Below are positions 27,406-36,060 of a stretch of 64,000 bases of DNA, piece by piece (position 1 is the first letter of the stretch; each line of letters starts with the position of its first letter). Where the stretch lies: NCBI RefSeq assembly GCF_016908275.1, contig NZ_JAFBDN010000007.1:1-64000 (forward strand). Reading direction: 5' to 3'. Below the pieces are notes generated by a model. It saw nothing but the letters and a program-made list of their open reading frames with translations. It made no database searches and was not told where the DNA came from. Source of the stretch: Periweissella beninensis. GTDB taxonomy: Bacteria > Bacillota > Bacilli > Lactobacillales > Lactobacillaceae. Both the position numbers and the translations under genes were made by a program.

Positions 27406-27738
27406 TTTAATAATGAGTTGAGCCGTAATTAAGGTCATTATCTTTAAATGCAAATAAAAGTGCTTTATGGCATAACATCCCACCTAGGGACGCCAAATAG
27501 TAATACGCAAAGGCATGTTAATTAGTAAATTAGCATGCTTTTTTGTTACGTGGCATTATTAAATTACTAATGAGGTGCTCTTATTAAGATAAAAAAGATA
27601 TTTTGGATTAAATCGGTAAAAAAATGACCTGAAAGGTTATTTTAATTAAAATTTGCGGTATGATTAATATATGAATTAATTGAGATAAAATATTCAATTA
27701 ATCAATGAAGTTATTAAAAAAATGGGGCGTGATGTTTA
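27406..27738. other. 333-bp noncoding gap between rpoZ and unknown operon
   Basis: No gene is supported. It contains the gmk-rpoZ terminator and, nearer the downstream gene, an AT-rich stretch with TATGAT at about 27659-27664 that may serve as the -10 of the next operon. GGGGCGTGATG (27723-27733) lies just before the ATG at 27739 and supplies its ribosome site. Confidence 0.5.
27513..27544 (+). terminator. Rho-independent terminator of gmk-rpoZ
   Basis: GCATGTTAATT (27513-27523) pairs with AATTAGCATGC (27528-27538) through one G-T pair, followed by six T residues. Confidence 0.85.
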
Positions 27739-28617
27739 ATGACAACTAATGAATATTTAGCAACGCAAGGACCAATTGTCCATCCAATATTACTTGAAAA
27801 ATTGGATGACAAACTAAACTATTTAACAGCAGTTAAAACAGCCATTCAAGAGCACGATGATCGCTTACTGTATAGTTTGCTTGATCAAAAACGTTATCAA
27901 GAAGTTGTCGAAAATCGAATTGATAACCCTGATGATAATCAATTATCTGCAATGGTAATCAATTTAAGAGCTGAATTAAGTCATTTTTTAGCCCAAGAAT
28001 TAATTACCTATTTGGCGAAGGCTTTTCCGTTCTTTTATTATAAAGAAATTGTTAATGGGGAGTACGAAATCTACTTTGGTAATTGGTGGGATCGACGGCG
28101 GTTTGGGACGTTAAATGTGCTTGAATTAGCTTTTGAATTTGATGATGTTGAGTATAGTAAATTAGAAAAATCAGTCGAATTGTCAAAAAATGGTATCCGC
28201 TTTAACAGTGATAATATTGCGATTTTAACTGATGAAAATGAAAAGTTACAAAAATTAATTGATACACAAGCCCAACGTGAATCAGCTAAAGAACAGCTCC
28301 GAGTTGAGTTAGATGAAACCAATAATATGCGGACGGGTTTATTTAACGGTACAAAAGCGCGCGAGCAACGTGAAGAGCTTGTTGAACAGTTGGCACAGCT
28401 TCAAGCTGATGACGAAAAAGCAGGGCAAGCACATCAAAAAATTCAAGTTAATAATGATAAAATTTTAGCATTATCAAAAGAAGATACGATTTTGATGTAT
28501 GAACAAAAGAGTATTGAACAGCAGTTTCAAACGTTTACGGTATTTGAACAGCAAGCGCAAGCATTGTATCAAAGTTATATAACATTTTTAATAAATAATA
28601 CTGGGGAGGAAGCATAA
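27739..28617 (+). CDS. Unrecognised protein with C-terminal coiled coil (operon gene 1)
   Basis: The 292-residue product is not recognised. Residues 1-150 look globular, with an aromatic-rich patch FPFFYYKEI and GNWWDRRRFG (about 98-125). Residues 160-270 are strongly charged with heptad-like spacing, consistent with a coiled coil; generic similarity to SMC/SbcC coils would be misleading. There is no signal peptide or membrane segment. It is separated by 1 nt from the next gene, so it is the first gene of a tight three-gene unit. A scaffold or oligomerising protein is plausible but unproven. Confidence 0.6.
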   Translation: MTTNEYLATQGPIVHPILLEKLDDKLNYLTAVKTAIQEHDDRLLYSLLDQKRYQEVVENRIDNPDDNQLSAMVINLRAELSHFLAQELITYLAKAFPFFYYKEIVNGEYEIYFGNWWDRRRFGTLNVLELAFEFDDVEYSKLEKSVELSKNGIRFNSDNIAILTDENEKLQKLIDTQAQRESAKEQLRVELDETNNMRTGLFNGTKAREQREELVEQLAQLQADDEKAGQAHQKIQVNNDKILALSKEDTILMYEQKSIEQQFQTFTVFEQQAQALYQSYITFLINNTGEEA

Positions 28618-28618
28618 T

Positions 28619-29632
28619 ATGACAGTTTCAGACTTACCAGTAGGTGTTTTACCAAGTAAAAGTTTAATTGGTTATAATGATGAACTCAAAGCTGGCCTTG
28701 CAAATGGCTATCAGTTTACGGAATTAGTTGATCAATTACTATTAACTAATGATGCTAATCAATTATTAACGGCAGTGCTTCAATTAATTAATTTTGATTT
28801 GAATACCAAGCAAGTTCAGTTTCCTAACCAATATCAAAAAAACGATTGGTATCTTTTGTTTATGACTCGGTTACTAGAATTACACCAAAATAGTAATTTT
28901 AGTTTAGCTAGCGCCACTGATCATCAAGAATTAGGTTTGTTTTTAGCTGGGAGTGGGGTGCGGGCCCGTTTTCAATTTGAATTAGACACATCATATAACG
29001 GTGGGGCTTTCTTTACGGAAATTGAAACTAAACGGCGCTTGTTTTATCTTAACCTTGCAAAAAAAGAATTATTTTTTAATAGCCATGATTTAGTAGAGTT
29101 ATTTGGGACCGAGTTGAGAGCAATTATTAGTGCTGATGCACGAATGACAGCGATTCATGTGATGATGGATTTTGCGGCAGCATTAAGTAGTGATTTTGCG
29201 TTCACAGTTGATTATAATATCTTAACAGTTGCAAATACCTATCAGTTTGAATTTAAAGAGGCTAATTTGGCGCCAGAACTATTAGATAAACTATTTGTGT
29301 TATCGGCTAAAGATGAAATTATCATGCAAAATGCGACTGATGGGTATGGAGCTAAATTAGCTTTACCAGGCAATATCATCGTTAACTTGCTTCAAAATAT
29401 TGGTAATGATAATCAGCCATTTTGGTATTTAACGGTAATTGATGCGAATGAGCGCCAATCATGGTTTGATGTGTTGATGAATTATGATTTCATCTATCAA
29501 TGGTATCAAACCGATTTAGCTAGCTTAGAAATTCAAGCAAATCAACGTGTGTTTGGTGCTAAGCCTAATCACGTAGAGGCAAATCGCGTCCAGGTTGAAG
29601 TTTTACAGCCACATTATAGTGAGGAAGGTTAG
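28619..29632 (+). CDS. Unrecognised protein (operon gene 2)
   Basis: The 337-residue product is not recognised. It is acidic and apparently cytosolic, with mixed helix and strand segments, a hydrophobic patch near 195-215 (MDFAAALSSDFAFTVDYN), and no nucleotide-binding or metal motif visible. It starts 1 nt after the coiled-coil gene; GGGGAGGAAGC precedes the ATG at 28619. The downstream gene starts 4 nt after its stop. Tight packing implies coordinated synthesis of the three proteins, possibly as a complex (inference). Confidence 0.55.
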   Translation: MTVSDLPVGVLPSKSLIGYNDELKAGLANGYQFTELVDQLLLTNDANQLLTAVLQLINFDLNTKQVQFPNQYQKNDWYLLFMTRLLELHQNSNFSLASATDHQELGLFLAGSGVRARFQFELDTSYNGGAFFTEIETKRRLFYLNLAKKELFFNSHDLVELFGTELRAIISADARMTAIHVMMDFAAALSSDFAFTVDYNILTVANTYQFEFKEANLAPELLDKLFVLSAKDEIIMQNATDGYGAKLALPGNIIVNLLQNIGNDNQPFWYLTVIDANERQSWFDVLMNYDFIYQWYQTDLASLEIQANQRVFGAKPNHVEANRVQVEVLQPHYSEEG

Positions 29633-29636
29633 GGTT

Positions 29637-30146
29637 ATGCTTGACACTGCTAAATTATTGCGCCTTTCTCGGGAAGCAAAACAGACAATATCTCTTAACC
29701 GCAATTTTCGGCAAAAACCAGCTGATTGGCGTAAAACGGTGTATGTTAATTTAGATGTACAATTAGGATTATTGGCTGATCAACTAGGTTGGTTTAAGGG
29801 GTGGCAAAATATGCCGGCAATGGCTATTAATGCAACAACTATTAACAACTATGTCCAAACCTTGAATTTGTTTTTATGGATTGCGCAAGTTGAGCAATGG
29901 ACGCATTTAGTTGTTTTAGAAGAGAGCGAATTAACAAAGTTGGCCAAGATGCCTAAACGAGACTTAAATGCTCATTATTTAGGAATTAAAAGTATGTTGT
30001 GGAATTGTTATTTACAGGGTGATCAAGCTAGTTTTAAACATGCTTGGCATTCGATTATTAAATTTGGCTTAGTTGAATTAGCTTTAAAGCAAGATTTTCT
30101 ACAACAAGCTTTTGAAGAACAAATTAACGCGCTCGTAACCGATTAG
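29637..30146 (+). CDS. Degenerate dUTPase-2/MazG-like all-alpha protein (operon gene 3)
   Basis: The 169-residue product resembles dimeric dUTPases of the all-alpha NTP pyrophosphatase superfamily. MLDTAKLL at the start, VQLGLLADQLGWFKGWQ (about 43-59) and NNYVQTLNLFLWIAQ (about 75-89) align with the family's VELGELANE..FKFW and EEFVDGLHF segments. However the four metal-binding acids of the E..E / E..D motifs are replaced (Q, L, N, Q), so catalysis is very unlikely. The start at 29637 has GAGGAAGG 8 nt upstream; an upstream reading to 29595 would overlap the previous gene. The homology is inferred by pattern and needs a profile search. Confidence 0.5.
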   Translation: MLDTAKLLRLSREAKQTISLNRNFRQKPADWRKTVYVNLDVQLGLLADQLGWFKGWQNMPAMAINATTINNYVQTLNLFLWIAQVEQWTHLVVLEESELTKLAKMPKRDLNAHYLGIKSMLWNCYLQGDQASFKHAWHSIIKFGLVELALKQDFLQQAFEEQINALVTD

Positions 30147-30259
30147 GGTACGTTTAGATGCAATTACATGAGCTAGTAAAAAGTTTTCCAAACTTAAAAT
30201 TGAAATGAACACCCACCGGTTAAGAGGGACGGGGGTAAATCACTAAGGTTAATCGACAA

Positions 30260-30294
30260 GCAACTAACTCGGCATACGAGTTAGTTGCTTTTTA
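30260..30294 (+). terminator. Terminator of the unknown operon
   Basis: GCAACTAACTC (30260-30270) pairs perfectly with GAGTTAGTTGC (30278-30288), followed by TTTTT. The stem is nearly the same as those at 88-114 and 50204-50234. Confidence 0.85.
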
Positions 30295-30340
30295 GTGTTT
30301 TAATCAAAGAGGTCCAAGCTACCATGTTAACTACAAGGCA

Positions 30341-30374
30341 ATAGATTACCTATAGCGTGTTATAGGTAATCTAT
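30341..30374. promoter_or_regulatory. 14-bp perfect inverted repeat upstream of rbsK (putative operator)
   Basis: ATAGATTACCTATA (30341-30354) and TATAGGTAATCTAT (30361-30374) are perfect reverse complements around a 6-nt spacer. There is no T-run after it, so it is not a terminator. It sits 70-100 nt before rbsK, close to a possible -10 (TATGCT, 30377-30382). A dimeric repressor or activator site is likely; the regulator is not in this window. Confidence 0.55.
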
Positions 30375-30443
30375 GGTATGCTAGAGAGCGAAATTAACTA
30401 CATGATTATATATTTAAAATGCAAAATTGGGAGGTCAAATTAA

Positions 30444-31376
30444 ATGACACGTAAAATTACAGTACTAGGGAGTTTAAATGCAGATACAATTTTACATATT
30501 TCACGTTTACCTAAGCAAGGGGAAACGATGGCTATGAACAATGCTAGTACTGCCCCAGGTGGTAAGGGTGCTAATCAAGCTGTAGCGGCTGCCCGCATGG
30601 GTGCCCAAACTAAATTTGTTGGGGCCGTTGGTCAAGATCAAAATGGTGAAATGATGTTAGCTGCGTTACAAGCCAATGTAGTGGATAGTAATCATGTGCA
30701 GAAATTAGCAAATATTGGGACCGGTTCAGCGTACATTTTGCTTGAAGAAGATGGTAATAATACTATTTTGATTCATGGAGGAGCTAATCAGGCCCTAACT
30801 GTTAGTGATGCTCAGAATGCTAGTGAAGCAATTGCAGCTGCCGACGTGTTAGTTGCGCAATTTGAAACACCTTTAGAAGTTACGTTAAAGGCTTTTGAGA
30901 TTGCTAAGCAAAATGGTGTTTTTACGATTTTAAATCCCGCACCAGCTAAACAAGGGATTCCAACCGAATTATTAGAATTAACCGATTTAATTATTCCAAA
31001 TGAAACGGAAGCAGAAATTATTACGGGGATAGCAGTAAGTGATGATGCTTCAATGGAAGAAAATGCCCGTAAATTCCGTGAACTAGGGGTGCAAAACTTA
31101 ATTATTACCGTGGGGGCACGTGGAGCATATTATAGTACGATTAATGGTGCCGGTTTTGTCCCAGCGTTTAAAGTAGATGCAGTCGATACGACAGCTGCAG
31201 GTGATACCTTTATTGGCACATTGGCATCACAATTAGAATTAGATTTAAGCAATGTCATTGAAGCCATTCGTTTTTCAAATCGGGCATCTTCAATCACCGT
31301 GCAAGGGCCCGGGGCATTACCTTCAATTCCTAATTTAGAACAGGTTAAACAAGCTTTGGCTAGTAAAGAAAGCTAA
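30444..31376 (+). CDS. rbsK: Ribokinase-family sugar kinase
   Basis: A 310-residue PfkB-family kinase most like ribokinase (ribose to ribose-5-phosphate). N-terminal VLGSLNADTI, the substrate motif APGGKGANQAVAAARMG (about 37-53) and the C-terminal anion-hole/catalytic motif DTTAAGDTFIG near 248-258 are all present. No ribose transporter, rbsD or regulator is adjacent, so it is a stand-alone gene here. GGGAGG precedes the ATG. Regulation is probably through the inverted repeat at 30341-30374. Another nucleoside or sugar substrate cannot be excluded. Confidence 0.88.
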   Translation: MTRKITVLGSLNADTILHISRLPKQGETMAMNNASTAPGGKGANQAVAAARMGAQTKFVGAVGQDQNGEMMLAALQANVVDSNHVQKLANIGTGSAYILLEEDGNNTILIHGGANQALTVSDAQNASEAIAAADVLVAQFETPLEVTLKAFEIAKQNGVFTILNPAPAKQGIPTELLELTDLIIPNETEAEIITGIAVSDDASMEENARKFRELGVQNLIITVGARGAYYSTINGAGFVPAFKVDAVDTTAAGDTFIGTLASQLELDLSNVIEAIRFSNRASSITVQGPGALPSIPNLEQVKQALASKES

Positions 31377-31403
31377 GCGTTAAGCAAAAACAAATAAAAT
31401 AGT

Positions 31404-31443
31404 AAAAAAGCATGGTTATTTTTTAGGAATTACCATGCTTTTT
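31404..31443. terminator. Bidirectional terminator
   Basis: AAAAGCATGGT pairs with ACCATGCTTTT; A- and T-runs flank the stem on both sides. It lies between convergent rbsK and the M20 peptidase. Confidence 0.85.
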
Positions 31444-31448
31444 AGTTA

Positions 31449-32579
31449 TTATTGTAAATAAGTAGTTACTAAATCGTCATAGGTTTTGATCATCGTAATA
31501 ACTTGATCAGTTTCAACATATTCATCAACCATATGGGCTTTTTCCCAAGGCCCCGGTCCCATAACAATTGTTTCAAACTGATGAAGGCCTTTAACAAATT
31601 CAGAAGCATCAGTGGCACCATGAATAACTCCTAGGGTTGGTTCTTGCTTGAAGTTATTTTGGTACGCAAGTTTGGCAGCTGCAACGAGTGAACCGTTGGG
31701 ATCACTTTCTACGGGCCAAAAGCTATTATCGATGGTTAAGGTGAGCTGAGCATTGGTTTGTTGATTTAAATTGGCAAGTAAAGTTTGTAATTTGAGGGTA
31801 ACGGCATCATTATAAAAATTAGGAATGGGGCGTATGTTACCACGTAAGAACCCTTCACCAGGGATTGAATTAACCTGATGGCCACTAGCAATCACCGTAA
31901 TTGAGTGTACAACTGGTCCTAGGGTCGAATGAACCGGTGCTTGATCGAAGAGTGTTTTTTCTTCATTATAAAAAGCAACTAAACCATCAATAGCATTGAT
32001 ACCGGCTGCTGGCATTGATGAATGGACTTGTTTACCTTCAGCGGTCACTGTATAATTTAATGAGCCATTATGGGCATAAATAATATGAGCATCAGTCGGT
32101 TCAGCGACGATTAGTGCTGTTAGATCATCAGCGTAATGTAGTTGAGTGAGTTGGTGAGCGCCTTGCGCACCATTTTCTTCACCAACGGTTAACATTAGGC
32201 GCACACGGCCATTTAATGTATCCGCTGATTTGGCTAAATTAATAAACGCAAATACAAGGGCAGCGATTCCTGATTTCATGTCAGCAGCGCCACGCCCATA
32301 CAAGCGATTATCAACAATAGTTGCTTTGTAAGGAAGGTATTGCCATTTTGCTGGATCACCAGGTAAAACGGTATCTAAATGACCAGTTAGCCCGACAACG
32401 GTTTCTCCTTGGCCAATCTCAGCAATTAAGCTACTACGATTTTTGGAGTAACTAACAAGTTTACTCGAAATATTATGATGTGTTAGCTGATCAGCGATTA
32501 ATTGCGCTAATTCATTTTCATTATCATTGGCAGTATTAATATCAATAAGGTTACTAAGAAATTTAATCGCTGGGTGCAT
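31449..32579 (-). CDS. M20-family metallopeptidase (ArgE/DapE-like)
   Basis: A 376-residue M20 zinc peptidase/deacylase of the ArgE/DapE/succinyl-DAP desuccinylase group. GHLDTVLPGD near residue 66 holds the first metal ligand and Asp, YGRGAADMKSG near 93-104 the bridging Asp, VGEENGAQG near 132 the general base Glu and a metal Glu, and GATDASEF near 325 belongs to the C-terminal part. The dimerisation domain lies at about 180-290. Its substrate cannot be fixed: no lysine or arginine synthesis genes are adjacent. Monocistronic on the minus strand. Confidence 0.85.
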   Translation of the reverse strand: MHPAIKFLSNLIDINTANDNENELAQLIADQLTHHNISSKLVSYSKNRSSLIAEIGQGETVVGLTGHLDTVLPGDPAKWQYLPYKATIVDNRLYGRGAADMKSGIAALVFAFINLAKSADTLNGRVRLMLTVGEENGAQGAHQLTQLHYADDLTALIVAEPTDAHIIYAHNGSLNYTVTAEGKQVHSSMPAAGINAIDGLVAFYNEEKTLFDQAPVHSTLGPVVHSITVIASGHQVNSIPGEGFLRGNIRPIPNFYNDAVTLKLQTLLANLNQQTNAQLTLTIDNSFWPVESDPNGSLVAAAKLAYQNNFKQEPTLGVIHGATDASEFVKGLHQFETIVMGPGPWEKAHMVDEYVETDQVITMIKTYDDLVTTYLQ

Positions 32580-32793
32580 ATTGAGCCCTCTTTCATTAAA
32601 AAAATTTAATTAGTTTTAATCATACGCCAATTTATTGCGCTTGTATATCAAGTTTTTTAAAATATAACATAAATTAATTGTTAGCGAAATAAGCTGTAGA
32701 AGCTGTTTAACGCTAAAATGGGCTAATTAATGAATATTTATAAAATAGTATTGGATATCTTTATATCAATAAAAATTAGGAGCAGAAGTTAAA

Positions 32794-34149
32794 ATGGATT
32801 TACCAAAAGATTTTGTTAGTAAGTATCAAAAGTTATTAGGAACACAAGCGGCTGCTTTTTTTGCGGCGTTTGATGAACCAATCAAAAAAGGCTATCGGAT
32901 TAATCCTCTTAAAATAAATCAGCAATTAGCGGATACTGACCGCACAGCCTCAATTGATTATGTACCATTTGGGTACTATGGCAAAGTAAAGGGGCATTCG
33001 ATTGATCACACAACGGGGCTAGTTTATTCCCAAGAGCCTAGTGCCATGTTAGTGGGTGAAGTTGCTCGACCTAAGCCAGGAGAAAAAGTCCTTGATTTAT
33101 CAGCAGCCCCAGGTGGCAAGACAACGCATTTAGCCAGTTATTTAGGCAATTCAGGCTTATTAGTATCAAATGAAATCTTTAAAAAGCGAGCAGTGATTCT
33201 TGCGGAAAATGTCGAACGGTTTGGTCTAAGAAATGTAGTCGTAACCAATGAAAGTCCCCAGAAATTGGCACCACTCTTTCCTAATTTCTTTGATCGCATT
33301 GTGGTTGATGCACCATGTTCAGGGGAGGGAATGTTTCGAAAGGATCCTGATGCCATGCAGTATTGGCATCAAGATTATCCAAAAGAGTGCGCGCGGTTAC
33401 AACGGGAAATTTTAGCTGCAGCAGTTAAAATGTTAGCGCCAGAAGCGGAATTAATTTACTCGACATGTACTTTTGCGCCCGAAGAAAATGAACAAATTAT
33501 CGCGTGGCTGCTAAAAACTTATCCGGCATTAGAATTACTACCAATTGATAAACCAGCTAATGTTGATGATGGCCAACCAGCGTGGGCGGACAATAATCCT
33601 GAATTAAGTAAAACAGCGCGCCTATTCCCCCATCATTTTGCGGGTGAAGGCCATTTTATTGCTAAGTTAAAATGGCACAAACCAGTTATGCAAACTACGC
33701 CTAAGTTAGTGACAAGCAATTTGACATGTGAGCAACAAAAACTGTGGCAAATATTTGCCACTGACAATATATTAACCGATTTACCAGGTGTTTTGGTCAC
33801 ATTCGGGGATCAGTTATATTGTGTACCTAAAATGATGATTGATTTGAAAAGATTAACTATTATGCGTGCTGGGGTACACATGGGCACCTTTAAAAAGAAT
33901 CGGTTTGAGCCAAGTTTTGCTTTAGGATTAGCGTTAACGCCCTTAGAGACTAAAAAACAAATTGAAATTACTGAAGAACAGTGGCGGCAGTATGTGCATG
34001 GTGAAACACTGACCCTAACATCAGCGCCTGTGACAGGTAATGGTTGGTACCAAGTTGTTGTTAATGGTAATGGTTTTGGTTTTGCGAAGGTGGTTGGCCA
34101 AACGCTTAAAAATTTTTATCCAAAGGGCCTACGCTTTTTGGTTAAATAA
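32794..34149 (+). CDS. RsmF/NOL1-NOP2-Sun family rRNA (cytosine-C5) methyltransferase
   Basis: A 451-residue SAM-dependent RNA m5C methyltransferase. The Rossmann SAM motif DLSAAPGGKTTHLA is near 102-115, motif IV DAPCSGEGMFRK is at about 172-183, and motif VI STCTFAPEENE near 223 carries the nucleophilic Cys. A C-terminal extension of about 150 residues (from about 300) matches the RsmF-type ferredoxin/PUA-like part rather than RsmB. It probably methylates 16S rRNA. Monocistronic, with AGGAGC before the start and a terminator after. Confidence 0.88.
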   Translation: MDLPKDFVSKYQKLLGTQAAAFFAAFDEPIKKGYRINPLKINQQLADTDRTASIDYVPFGYYGKVKGHSIDHTTGLVYSQEPSAMLVGEVARPKPGEKVLDLSAAPGGKTTHLASYLGNSGLLVSNEIFKKRAVILAENVERFGLRNVVVTNESPQKLAPLFPNFFDRIVVDAPCSGEGMFRKDPDAMQYWHQDYPKECARLQREILAAAVKMLAPEAELIYSTCTFAPEENEQIIAWLLKTYPALELLPIDKPANVDDGQPAWADNNPELSKTARLFPHHFAGEGHFIAKLKWHKPVMQTTPKLVTSNLTCEQQKLWQIFATDNILTDLPGVLVTFGDQLYCVPKMMIDLKRLTIMRAGVHMGTFKKNRFEPSFALGLALTPLETKKQIEITEEQWRQYVHGETLTLTSAPVTGNGWYQVVVNGNGFGFAKVVGQTLKNFYPKGLRFLVK

Positions 34150-34161
34150 AAGAATAATCAT

Positions 34162-34206
34162 AAAAAAACATGATCCTGAAGTTGTGAGCAAGGACCATGT
34201 TTTTGA
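34162..34206. terminator. Terminator after the rRNA methyltransferase gene
   Basis: AAAACATGATCCT pairs with AGGACCATGTTTT with one mismatch, with A- and T-runs on both flanks. It lies between convergent genes and can serve both. Confidence 0.75.
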
Positions 34207-34219
34207 CTTTTAGGATTTA

Positions 34220-34741
34220 TTATTTCCCCTTTGTATTTTTATGAACGGCGTGGGTTAAAAGACCTCCGTAAAATTTACGGGCGTTCTTATCAACTTTACT
34301 AGTTACAATTTGTTTTTGGGTAGGCGTTGGGTGTGCAGTTTGTTTGTGTTGCTGACGTAATTGGGCGCGAACAGTTTTCTTTTTAGCTTGCATAATTTCA
34401 AAATTTGCTTGATTAGTATCTGCTAAAATTAAAATTTCTTGTGCATGTGCTTGGAAAAAATCAAAGGCTTCTTTATTACTAGTTTGAACATAAAAACGGG
34501 CAATTCTAGTAGCTGCTGTTTGTGCTAATTGGCTATTTGACAACGGAGTATCATTAGAAATAGCAATTGTTTCAGCCTGATTATTATCATTAACTAGGAT
34601 GTAATAATAAGTATTGTTTTGCGTAAAAAAATCAGCATGCCAACTGATAATATTAGTAGTATTAGCTGGGATGGCAGCATCTTTTGGGGTTTTTAGATGA
34701 TTTGTTAAAAGCTTAGTTCCATAAATGACAAACATGTTCAT
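34220..34741 (-). CDS. Hypothetical protein, possibly DUF6933-like
   Basis: The 173-residue product has an N-terminal half (VIYGTKLLTNHL, IISWHADFFTQNNTYYYILVN) resembling the short DUF6933-type domain found in Firmicutes, and a Lys/Gln-rich C-terminal tail (about 125-173). Function is unknown. There are no membrane segments. The start could be 34741 or 34735; neither has a strong ribosome site. It is convergent with the methyltransferase gene and divergent from ytxG. Confidence 0.5.
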   Translation of the reverse strand: MNMFVIYGTKLLTNHLKTPKDAAIPANTTNIISWHADFFTQNNTYYYILVNDNNQAETIAISNDTPLSNSQLAQTAATRIARFYVQTSNKEAFDFFQAHAQEILILADTNQANFEIMQAKKKTVRAQLRQQHKQTAHPTPTQKQIVTSKVDKNARKFYGGLLTHAVHKNTKGK

Positions 34742-35009
34742 ACCTGTACTTTTCTAAAATTATTGCAGATAGCATATTTATTTGCAGATTATCGAGTGGT
34801 TGCTTGTACTAATTATAAAAAATAAAGTAAAATAGTACTAATGACGGAAAAACCTAGCTGAGGATAAACAAATTAAGTATGGCTATCAAAGCATATTATA
34901 GCTTGAATTTTAGATTAGATAAAGTTTGGGATAAACTTTATGATTTATATTTGAAACACTTAAAGTTCAATGTTAAACTTCTTATAATAAGATATTGGGA
35001 GGATCAGTG

Positions 35010-35417
35010 ATGAGTGGTGGACAGATTGCGGGTTTAATAGCAGCATTAGCTTTTGTAGCGTTAGTAGTGGTGATTAGTATTTTCTTAGTTAGATTAACGA
35101 AAAGCTTAGGGATTATTACTAATGATATTGATCAAATTTCACATGAAGTAGAAGAAGTGTTAGCCAATGCTAATGTGTTATTAGCCGATGTCGATGAGAA
35201 AGTAAAAACAGTTGATCCAGCTTTTCAAGCAGTTGCTGATTTAGGCCTTTCGGTATCCGAATTAAATGGTGCTGCCAAGAATTTAACAAATCATGTTGGG
35301 AAAACCACGCGAAATGTTAGGGGCTTTAGTCGGTTAGGGTTGGTAACGATGCTTGGTAAACCAGCTTGGAATTCGTTTAAGCGGCATCGTGCGAATAAAA
35401 AAAATAAAACTAAATAA
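35010..35417 (+). CDS. DUF948 (YtxG-like) membrane-anchored protein
   Basis: A 135-residue protein with a single N-terminal membrane helix (about residues 4-28, AALAFVALVVVISIFLV) followed by a helical segment with repeated ADVDEKV/VADLG spacing, the DUF948 layout. The C-terminus is basic. In Bacillus ytxG and ytxH are adjacent general-stress genes, matching the order here. The start at 35010 has GGGAGGATC before it; the TTG at 34995 overlaps that site and is unlikely. Confidence 0.8.
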   Translation: MSGGQIAGLIAALAFVALVVVISIFLVRLTKSLGIITNDIDQISHEVEEVLANANVLLADVDEKVKTVDPAFQAVADLGLSVSELNGAAKNLTNHVGKTTRNVRGFSRLGLVTMLGKPAWNSFKRHRANKKNKTK

Positions 35418-35444
35418 ATTAAGATAACCTTGGAGGTAAAAAAG

Positions 35445-35972
35445 ATGGCAAAAGCAATGAGTTTTCTAGCAGGAATAGCTGTAAGTGGTGTGGCTGCAAT
35501 GGCGGCCTATAAAGCATTATCACCGGAAAAAAAGGCAGCTTTAAAAAAGCAATTGGCAGAAAAACAAGCAAGTTTACGTGATTTAGCAGTGGATTATGCC
35601 TTCTTTGCAGCTGACGCAGTTGAAGATCGCCATGGTGAATTAAAGGAAAATAACCAACATTATGCTGATTTAACTGATAAGGCCCAAACGGTGGCAAATA
35701 AAGCCCAGGCTTTTGCAAGCAAGGCTCAAACTAAAGTTGAGGATGTCAAAGAAAAGTTAAGTAAAAAAACAAGTGAAGTGACGGAACAGACTAACCAAGT
35801 AGGCAGCACTGAAGTAAACGATATTGCCTTAGATATTAGTGAAACTGCACTTCAGAAGCAGGATTCAAAAGACCAAGTTGTTGATGAAGCACCAGCGGCA
35901 ACTAATGAATTTTGGGATAAGTTAGAAACTTTAAACCATAATCAAGATGATTCAGAAAAAACAGACAAATAA
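35445..35972 (+). CDS. YtxH-like membrane-anchored protein
   Basis: A 175-residue protein with a short N-terminal hydrophobic segment (MSFLAGIAVSGVAAMAAYKA) ending in a SPEKKAALKKQLAE helix, typical of YtxH. The remainder is a long, highly charged, Ala/Lys-rich amphipathic helix and an acidic tail. Function is unknown; likely an envelope stress protein. The start at 35445 has TTGGAGG 8 nt upstream. It follows the DUF948 gene by 27 nt and ends at a terminator. Confidence 0.75.
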   Translation: MAKAMSFLAGIAVSGVAAMAAYKALSPEKKAALKKQLAEKQASLRDLAVDYAFFAADAVEDRHGELKENNQHYADLTDKAQTVANKAQAFASKAQTKVEDVKEKLSKKTSEVTEQTNQVGSTEVNDIALDISETALQKQDSKDQVVDEAPAATNEFWDKLETLNHNQDDSEKTDK

Positions 35973-36026
35973 ATAGCGGTGTTATGTACCTAAAGCTAGG
36001 TGCATGCTAAGCAGATAGCATATGAA

Positions 36027-36060
36027 GAAGGACTGAATTTCGCTAATTCAGCCCTTTTTT
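36027..36060 (+). terminator. Terminator of the ytxG-ytxH-like pair
   Basis: AAGGACTGAATT pairs with AATTCAGCCCTT with one mismatch, followed by a T-run. Confidence 0.8.
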
